Source: an uncultured Methylocystaceae bacterium (GTDB lineage Bacteria > Pseudomonadota > Alphaproteobacteria > Rhizobiales > Beijerinckiaceae). From it: a stretch of 5,836 nucleotides of DNA. The stretch covers positions 1 to 5,836 of the forward strand of contig CAMFKC010000186.1 in NCBI GenBank assembly GCA_945956975.1. Reading direction: 5' to 3'. A program made the translations under genes and the position numbers. Below, one piece after another: positions 1 to 4,170 of the stretch. The notes below the pieces were generated by a model. The model was not told where the DNA came from and did not search any database. It saw only the letters and a list, made by a program, of their open reading frames with translations. The first letter of the stretch is position 1; each line of letters begins with the position of its first letter.

Positions 1-850
1 GGGCAAGATCGTCATGGCCGCGAAGATCGCGCATGTCCCCTCGATCCTGATTTCGGAACGGCCCGGCCCGCTGTTCGGCAAACGGCAGGGCGCCATCGAC
101 GGGCTGAAGGAGATCGGCCGCCGGGCGCGCGAGCGCGGGGCGGACACGTTCCTCGTCTTCGACGTCCATTGGCTGTCGAATTTCGGGTGCCACATGAACG
201 CCAACCCGCGGCACAAGGGCGTCTATACGAGCCACGAAGCGCCGCACATGATCCAGAACATGGAGTACGACTATCTCGGCAATCCCGAACTGGCCGACAT
301 GATCTCGACCGAGGCGAAGAAGGAAAAGCTGGAAGTCCTCGCCCACCGCGTCGAGACGCTGCCGCTGGAATATGGCACGATTGTTCCCATGCACTACATG
401 AACCAGGACGGCTGGGCGAAGGTCGTCTCGGTCGCCGCGCCGCTTTTCGCCTCCTGGCAGGAGAACCGGGCCTTTGGCGCCGCCGTGCGCCGCGCGATCG
501 AGGCCTCGCCGTTCAATGTGGCCGTGCTGGCGTCGGGTTCTCTGTCCCACAAGCTCGTGCCCAACGACCAAGTCGGCGACAACCAGTGGGAGCAGGTCGG
601 CAGCGAGTTCAACCGGCAGGTCGATTTGCGTGTCGTCGATCTCTGGCGAGAGCGCCGCTACAAGGAATTCTGCGCCATGCTCCCGGAGTATTCCACCAAG
701 TGCAACGGCGAAGGCTTGATGTGCGACACGCACATGCTGTTCGGCATGCTGGGCTGGGGCGAATTCGCCGGCGAAATGGAAGAGCTGACGCCCTATTTCC
801 CCTCGTCCGGCTCGGGCCAAATCAACGCCGAGTTCCATCTGACGAAATAG
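1..850 (+). CDS. hpaD: HpaD-type class III extradiol dioxygenase (3,4-dihydroxyphenylacetate 2,3-dioxygenase family), start codon cut by window edge
   Basis: Predicted cytoplasmic non-haem Fe(II) enzyme that opens a catechol ring next to the hydroxyls. In the best-known relatives it converts homoprotocatechuate to 5-carboxymethyl-2-hydroxymuconate semialdehyde. The protein resembles E. coli-type HpaD along its whole length, from AAKIAHVPS through RQGAIDG, VFDVHW, LEYGTIVPM and ASGSLSHK to FPSSGSGQINA. Numbered from the ATG at 14, H7 and H52 (in DVHW) are the likely iron ligands, E233 (in NGEGLMCD) the likely third, and H179 (in SLSHK) the likely acid/base; these assignments are by analogy with LigB. 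The reading frame is open to base 2 and reads GKIV before M14. Because HpaD begins MGK and base 1 is G, the true ATG probably lies two bases outside the window, giving about 283 residues, the usual HpaD length. The ATG at 14 is the alternative start. The next gene is 128 bases downstream, beyond a hairpin and a repeat. The exact substrate (homoprotocatechuate or another catechol) cannot be fixed from sequence alone. Confidence 0.88.
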   Translation, partial: GKIVMAAKIAHVPSILISERPGPLFGKRQGAIDGLKEIGRRARERGADTFLVFDVHWLSNFGCHMNANPRHKGVYTSHEAPHMIQNMEYDYLGNPELADMISTEAKKEKLEVLAHRVETLPLEYGTIVPMHYMNQDGWAKVVSVAAPLFASWQENRAFGAAVRRAIEASPFNVAVLASGSLSHKLVPNDQVGDNQWEQVGSEFNRQVDLRVVDLWRERRYKEFCAMLPEYSTKCNGEGLMCDTHMLFGMLGWGEFAGEMEELTPYFPSSGSGQINAEFHLTK

Positions 851-868
851 CACGCGCGGCATGCGGAA

Positions 869-886
869 CCGCCGCTTGCGCGGCGG
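869..886 (+). terminator. GC hairpin after the dioxygenase stop, possible terminator
   Basis: CCGCCGC (869-875) pairs perfectly with GCGGCGG (880-886) around the loop TTGC. The hairpin begins 18 bases after the TAG stop at 848-850. No run of T follows it, so it is not a classical intrinsic terminator. It could stabilise the 3' end, assist Rho-type termination, or be chance in GC-rich DNA. Confidence 0.35.
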
Positions 887-903
887 CGCCCGGACGGCGT
901 ATC

Positions 904-961
904 TGGACCGCGAGCCTTCAGGCTCGCACCAATCCAGGCGAGCCTCAGGGCTCGCGGTCCA
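904..961. repeat. REP/BIME-like inverted pair, copy A (imperfect)
   Basis: Two 24-base units lie head to head, at 904-927 and 938-961, separated by a 10-base spacer. Each unit has a TGGACC tail followed by a small hairpin with stem GCGAGCC/GGCTCGC and a four-base loop. The left loop reads TTCA. The right loop reads CTGA when the unit is read in the same direction. The units therefore differ at two positions, both in the loop, while every stem and tail base agrees. The pair occupies most of the spacer between the dioxygenase and acyl-CoA dehydrogenase genes and ends 17 bases before the ATG at 979. The same unit recurs at 2150-2203. The pattern resembles the REP/BIME elements of other bacteria, which are often spread by RAYT transposases; no such gene is in this window. 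Confidence 0.85.
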
Positions 962-978
962 CGCCGCCGGGAAACACG

Positions 979-2145
979 ATGATCGAACGCAGCATCTTCA
1001 CCGAGGACCACAATCTCTTCCGCGACATGGTCCGTCGCTTCCTCGACGAGCACGCCAAGCCCCTCCATGAGAAATGGGAAGCGCAGGGCTATGTCGACCG
1101 CGACGTCTGGCTGAAGGCCGGCGAACAGGGCCTGCTGCTGCCGACCGTCTCCACGGAATACGGCGGCTCCGGCGCGACCGAGGCGATGAGCGCGGTGCTG
1201 ATCGAGGAAGTCGCCCGCGCCAACACGAGCGGCCTCGGCTTCGGCCTGCACAACGACATCGTCGCGCCCTACATCGAGACCTACGGCACGGAAGCGCAGA
1301 AGAAGAAATATCTGCCAGCCATGGCGCGCGGCGAGAAGATCGGCGCCATTGCGATGACCGAGCCGGGCACCGGCTCCGACCTGCAGGGCGTGCGCACCAC
1401 CGCCCGCAAGGACGGCGACCACTACGTCATCAATGGCTCCAAGACCTTCATCACCAATGGCTACCATGCCGATCTCGTCATCGTCGTGACGAAGACCGAC
1501 ATGAACGCCGGCGCCAAGGGCGTGAGCTTGATCATCGTGGAAGAAGGCATGCCTGGCTTCCGCAAGGGCAAGCGCCTGAAAAAGATGGGCCTGAAGGCGC
1601 AGGACACGTCGGAGCTCTTCTTCGACGACGTGCGCGTGCCCGCCGAGAACCTACTCGGCAAGGAAGGCGAGGGCTTCGTCTATCTCATGCAGAAATTGCC
1701 GTGGGAGCGCCTGCAGATCGCGATCACAGCGCACGCCTCCGCTCAGGCGCAGATCGACAACACCGTGCAATATGTGCAGGACCGCAAGGCCTTCGGCGCC
1801 CCGATCGGCGAGTTCCAGAACACGCGCTACAAGCTGGCGGAAGCGCAGACCGAGGTCGAGGTCGGCCGTGTCTTCGTCGACAAGTGCCTGGAGATGCAGA
1901 TCGAGGGCAAGCTCGATTCTGCGACCGCCTCGATGGCGAAGCTGTGGCTGTCGGAAATGCAGGGCCGCGTGCTCGACACCTGCGTGCAGTTGCACGGCGG
2001 CTACGGCTTCATGTGGGAATATCCGGTCGCGCAGGCCTATGCGGACGCCCGCGTGCAGCGCATCTACGGCGGCACGAGCGAGATCATGAAGGAACTGATC
2101 TCGCGCCAGATGGGCCTCGGCGCCGGCAAGAAGAAGCCGGCGTGA
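979..2145 (+). CDS. Acyl-CoA dehydrogenase, long-chain/isovaleryl-type catalytic arrangement
   Basis: A 388-residue FAD-dependent acyl-CoA dehydrogenase, the family's usual length. It should form the alpha,beta double bond of an acyl-CoA in the cytoplasm and pass electrons to electron-transferring flavoprotein. The N-terminal helical domain is followed by the FAD-binding signature AMTEPGTGSD (125-134), NGSKTFITNG (152-161), the middle beta domain, RKAFGAPI (269-276), VQLHGGYGFMWEYP (336-349) and IYGGTSEIMKELISR (362-376). Where MCAD and SCAD carry the catalytic Glu (YEGT), this protein has G364 (YGGT). It instead has E243 in PWERLQIA, aligned with the base of LCAD and isovaleryl-CoA dehydrogenase. 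Overall it looks closest to LCAD (ACADL). The frame is open far upstream, but the extension overlaps the dioxygenase gene and has no family sequence. ATG 979 is preceded by a weak GGGA six bases away and gives the expected N-terminus. REP-like elements lie on both sides. Chain-length specificity is not determined. Confidence 0.93.
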   Translation: MIERSIFTEDHNLFRDMVRRFLDEHAKPLHEKWEAQGYVDRDVWLKAGEQGLLLPTVSTEYGGSGATEAMSAVLIEEVARANTSGLGFGLHNDIVAPYIETYGTEAQKKKYLPAMARGEKIGAIAMTEPGTGSDLQGVRTTARKDGDHYVINGSKTFITNGYHADLVIVVTKTDMNAGAKGVSLIIVEEGMPGFRKGKRLKKMGLKAQDTSELFFDDVRVPAENLLGKEGEGFVYLMQKLPWERLQIAITAHASAQAQIDNTVQYVQDRKAFGAPIGEFQNTRYKLAEAQTEVEVGRVFVDKCLEMQIEGKLDSATASMAKLWLSEMQGRVLDTCVQLHGGYGFMWEYPVAQAYADARVQRIYGGTSEIMKELISRQMGLGAGKKKPA

Positions 2146-2149
2146 CGCA

Positions 2150-2203
2150 TGGACCGCGAGCCTTCAGGCTCGCTAGACTGCGAGCCTGAAGGCTCGCGGT
2201 CCA
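2150..2203. repeat. REP/BIME-like inverted pair, copy B (perfect)
   Basis: A perfect 24-base inverted repeat, 2150-2173 against 2180-2203, with a six-base spacer TAGACT. Each arm is the same unit as in copy A: a TGGACC tail and a seven-base-pair hairpin GCGAGCC/GGCTCGC with loop TTCA. The DNA or RNA can therefore fold either as one long stem or as two small hairpins. It starts four bases after the TGA of the acyl-CoA dehydrogenase and ends six bases before the TTG of the next gene, filling nearly the whole spacer. On the transcript it could act as a 3'-end stabiliser or terminator for the upstream gene, or as a block to translation of the downstream one. Both roles are inference. Confidence 0.9.
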
Positions 2204-2212
2204 CATAGTTTG
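2174..2212 (+). promoter_or_regulatory. Translation start region of the kinase-fusion gene: TTG start without a visible Shine-Dalgarno, inside the repeat leader
   Basis: In the frame of the kinase-fusion gene there is a TAG stop at 2174-2176, in the spacer of repeat copy B, so the gene must start after it. Between that stop and TTG 2210 there is no ATG or GTG, only a CTG at 2186. The next usual start downstream is GTG 2297, which would remove the conserved VIDTHIS segment. TTG 2210 is therefore the best start. The bases before it are the right arm of the repeat followed by CATAGT; no AGGAG-like site is visible at the usual distance. Confidence 0.6.
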
Positions 2213-3715
2213 TCCACGCTCGACGATATCGCCAATTTCCTGCGCGCCCGCGTCGGCGCCGGCGCGCAGGTCATCGACACGCATATTTCGCGTGTCGTGA
2301 TCGGCGCGGAGCGCGCCTATAAGATCAAGAAGCCGGTCGCCTTCTCCTATCTCGATTTTTCCACGCGCGAGAAACGTGCCGCGGCGGCTGAAAACGAACT
2401 TGCGATCAATCGGCGCACCGCGCCGCAGATTTATCTGGCGACGCGCCGCATCACGCGTGGCGCGGACGGCGCGCTCGCGCTCGATGGCGAGGGCGAGCCT
2501 CTGGAAACCGTCGTGGAGATGCGCAGCTTCGATCAGGCCGACCTGTTCGACCACATGGCGCAGCGCGGCAGGCTGACCGCGCAGACCATGACGCGCCTGA
2601 CTGAAAATCTCGTCGCCTTCCATCGCGACGCGACGCCGTCGCAGGCCATCGGCGGGGCTGAAGCGATGGCGCAGATACTCGCTCTGGACGAAGGCGCGCT
2701 GGCGGCTTCAAGCCTCGCCACCCCCGCACGTATCCATGGGTTCGAGGCGACGCTGCGCGAAAAGCTGAAGGAAATTGCGCCGCTGCTCGACGCGCGCGCC
2801 GCGGCTGGCAAGATTCGGCGCTGCCATGGCGATCTCACGCTGCGCAATATCTGCCTCTTCGAGGGCGAACCCACGCCGTTCGACGCCATCGAGTTCGACG
2901 AACGCCTCGCTACCATCGATGTGCTCTACGACCTTGCCTTCCTGCTGATGGACCTGACCCATCGCGGCCTCACGGACCACGCCAATCTCGTCTTCAACCG
3001 CTATCTCGACGCCGCCGACGAAACCGACGGCCTGCCCGCCCTGCCCTTCTTCATGGCCGTGCGCGCTTCCATCCGGGCGCATGTCTCCGCCACGCAAGCG
3101 AAGGGCGCGAGTGTCGAGGCCGCGGACGCCTTGCGCGACGAGGCCGAACGCTATCTCGCGCTCGCCGAAAGTCTGCTGGCGCCGCGCGGCGCGATGCTCG
3201 TCGCGATCGGCGGATTCTCGGGCTCGGGCAAGTCCACGCTGGCGGCGGCGCTCGCGGCCGGTCTCGGGCGAGCGCCCGGCGCGCGGATACTGGCGAGCGA
3301 CCGGATTCGCAAGCGGTTGCACGGCGTCGCGTCGACGCAGCGCCTCCCGACGGAGGCCTATGCGCCCGCGGTTTCGGCGCGCGTCTACGCCCTGGTGCGG
3401 GCGGAGGCCCTGCGCGTGTTGACGCTTGGGCAGGCCGTGATCGCCGACGCGGTCTTCGATCGCGCGGACATGGCGGCGGAGATCGAGCAGACCGCCGCGC
3501 ACGCCGCGGCGCCATTCGTCGGCCTGTGGCTGGACGCCCCGCGCGAAAATATGGCGCGGCGCATCGAAGGCCGCCGGGACGACCCGTCGGATGCGACGAC
3601 CGAAGTGCTTGATGCGCAAATCAGGACAGGCGCCGCGCCGGCGGGCTGGCGCCATCTCGATTCGACGCAGGCGCGCGCGCTGCTTGTCGATCAGGCGCGC
3701 GCGGCGTGCGCCTAG
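2210..3715 (+). CDS. Bifunctional APH-like kinase / P-loop (AAA_33, zeta-like) kinase fusion
   Basis: A 501-residue protein of a widespread but poorly characterised family often annotated as bifunctional aminoglycoside phosphotransferase/ATP-binding protein (a COG2187-like part fused to a COG0645-like part). The N-terminal part (about 20-320) begins with the family's VIDTHISRVVIGAERAYKIKK and LDFST segments. It carries the kinase catalytic motif CHGDLTLRNIC (H206, D208, N213), then FDAIEF (224-229) and a DVLYDLAFLLMDL helix. The C-terminal part (about 328-500) is a P-loop kinase: Walker A GGFSGSGKST (334-343, K341), LASDRIRKRL with D364, a Walker-B-like VIADAVFDR (410-418), and an arginine-rich lid near 450-456. 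No signal peptide or membrane segment is seen, so it is probably cytoplasmic. Substrates of both domains are unknown, and the APH resemblance does not by itself imply antibiotic resistance. It follows the acyl-CoA dehydrogenase after repeat copy B and starts at TTG (see that entry). Its stop overlaps the convergent gene on the other strand. Confidence 0.88.
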   Translation: MSTLDDIANFLRARVGAGAQVIDTHISRVVIGAERAYKIKKPVAFSYLDFSTREKRAAAAENELAINRRTAPQIYLATRRITRGADGALALDGEGEPLETVVEMRSFDQADLFDHMAQRGRLTAQTMTRLTENLVAFHRDATPSQAIGGAEAMAQILALDEGALAASSLATPARIHGFEATLREKLKEIAPLLDARAAAGKIRRCHGDLTLRNICLFEGEPTPFDAIEFDERLATIDVLYDLAFLLMDLTHRGLTDHANLVFNRYLDAADETDGLPALPFFMAVRASIRAHVSATQAKGASVEAADALRDEAERYLALAESLLAPRGAMLVAIGGFSGSGKSTLAAALAAGLGRAPGARILASDRIRKRLHGVASTQRLPTEAYAPAVSARVYALVRAEALRVLTLGQAVIADAVFDRADMAAEIEQTAAHAAAPFVGLWLDAPRENMARRIEGRRDDPSDATTEVLDAQIRTGAAPAGWRHLDSTQARALLVDQARAACA

Positions 3716-4074
3716 AACTTCATTCCCGTGCCGAGCTTCCCATCCCTGTCGAAACCGACCGGCGCATAGTCGTTGGCGTCCTTGCGTCCGTTGGGCAGCG
3801 GAATGCCGCCGTCGGGCGTCTTGTCGTCGTCGGTTCTCTCAGGCTTCGCCGCCTTGGCGGTCTTGCCGGCTTTCGCTCCCTTGGCCGCCGACTTCCTGTC
3901 GGACTTGGCGTCCTTCGCCTGCGGCTTGGCGCCGTCGGTCCAGCCCTCGAGCTCGCCGGGGCGACGGTCGCTCGGTTTCGGAATGGGCTTCAGTCCAGCC
4001 TGCGCCGAGGCCAGCGAGACCGTAAAGACGAGCGCCGCAGCGGCGGCGAGCAACGGGGCAATGCGGATTTTCAT
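3712..4074 (-). CDS. Small exported lysine/alanine-rich protein, function unknown
   Basis: A 120-residue hypothetical protein that I do not recognise. Residues 1-24 form a clear Sec signal peptide: MKIR, then a hydrophobic Ala/Leu/Val core, then ASA before Q25, so it is probably periplasmic or secreted. No lipobox cysteine is present. After a short segment with ELEGWTDG comes a basic low-complexity tract (about 50-80) with a lysine every three or four residues (K50, 54, 57, 61, 65, 68, 71, 74, 77). The acidic DDD follows, then a Gly/Pro-containing tail (GGIPLPNGRKDANDYAPVGFD) that looks like the most constrained part. ATG 4074 has an AGGA (4084-4081) six bases upstream. That site and the signal peptide argue for a real gene despite the biased composition. 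It lies 96 bases downstream of the Sel1 gene on the same strand, past a strong hairpin, so it may have its own promoter, but no convincing one is visible. Binding of an anionic partner by the basic tract is only a guess. Confidence 0.77.
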   Translation of the reverse strand: MKIRIAPLLAAAAALVFTVSLASAQAGLKPIPKPSDRRPGELEGWTDGAKPQAKDAKSDRKSAAKGAKAGKTAKAAKPERTDDDKTPDGGIPLPNGRKDANDYAPVGFDRDGKLGTGMKF

Positions 4075-4142
4075 GGACGTTCCTGTCGATCGCGCCGCAC
4101 ATTGGCCGGGCGCATTCTCGATTGCAAGACGTCATGAGAATG

Positions 4143-4164
4143 CGGCGCGGCCGTGGCCGCGCCG
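4143..4164 (-). terminator. Strong GC hairpin just after the Sel1-protein stop, likely terminator or 3'-end stabiliser
   Basis: A perfect ten-base-pair inverted repeat, CGGCGCGGCC (4143-4152) and GGCCGCGCCG (4155-4164), separated by GT; sterically this becomes a nine-pair stem or shorter with a larger loop. On the minus strand it begins six bases after the TGA stop (4173-4171). The following bases read CATTCTCATGACG, with only a weak T content and no T-run, so termination would be Rho-assisted or partial. It separates the Sel1 gene from the small exported-protein gene, both read leftward. Confidence 0.5.
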
Positions 4165-4170
4165 GAAATG

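Noticed and set aside
169..978. Long in-frame upstream extension of the acyl-CoA dehydrogenase reading frame (would give 658 residues)
   Set aside because: It overlaps the dioxygenase gene in another frame, encodes Arg/Ala-rich sequence with no family resemblance, and reads through the repeat; ATG 979 gives the standard N-terminus.
793..1467. Minus-strand open frame of 224 codons
   Set aside because: Antisense to the dioxygenase end and the acyl-CoA dehydrogenase, with no recognisable domain; typical shadow in GC-rich DNA.
904..2203. Interpretation of the two repeats as ends of an insertion sequence or as a CRISPR array
   Set aside because: The enclosed gene is a normal acyl-CoA dehydrogenase with no transposase and no target duplication seen, and there are only two paired elements without regular spacers.
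2708..3655. Minus-strand open frame of 315 codons
   Set aside because: Antisense to the kinase fusion, whose motifs are intact; composition is Arg/Gly-rich and no family is evident.
3671..3702. GC-alternating inverted repeat (GCGCGCGC on both sides of a short loop) at the 3' end of the kinase-fusion gene, possible terminator or Z-DNA tract
   Set aside because: Such alternating runs are common in this GC-rich coding DNA, are self-palindromic, and have no T-run; it lies wholly within codons.
4099..4127. Possible minus-strand promoter for the small exported protein (TTGCAA, 17-base gap, CAATGT)
   Set aside because: The -35-like box is fair but the -10-like box matches the consensus at only two positions, so it is not supported.
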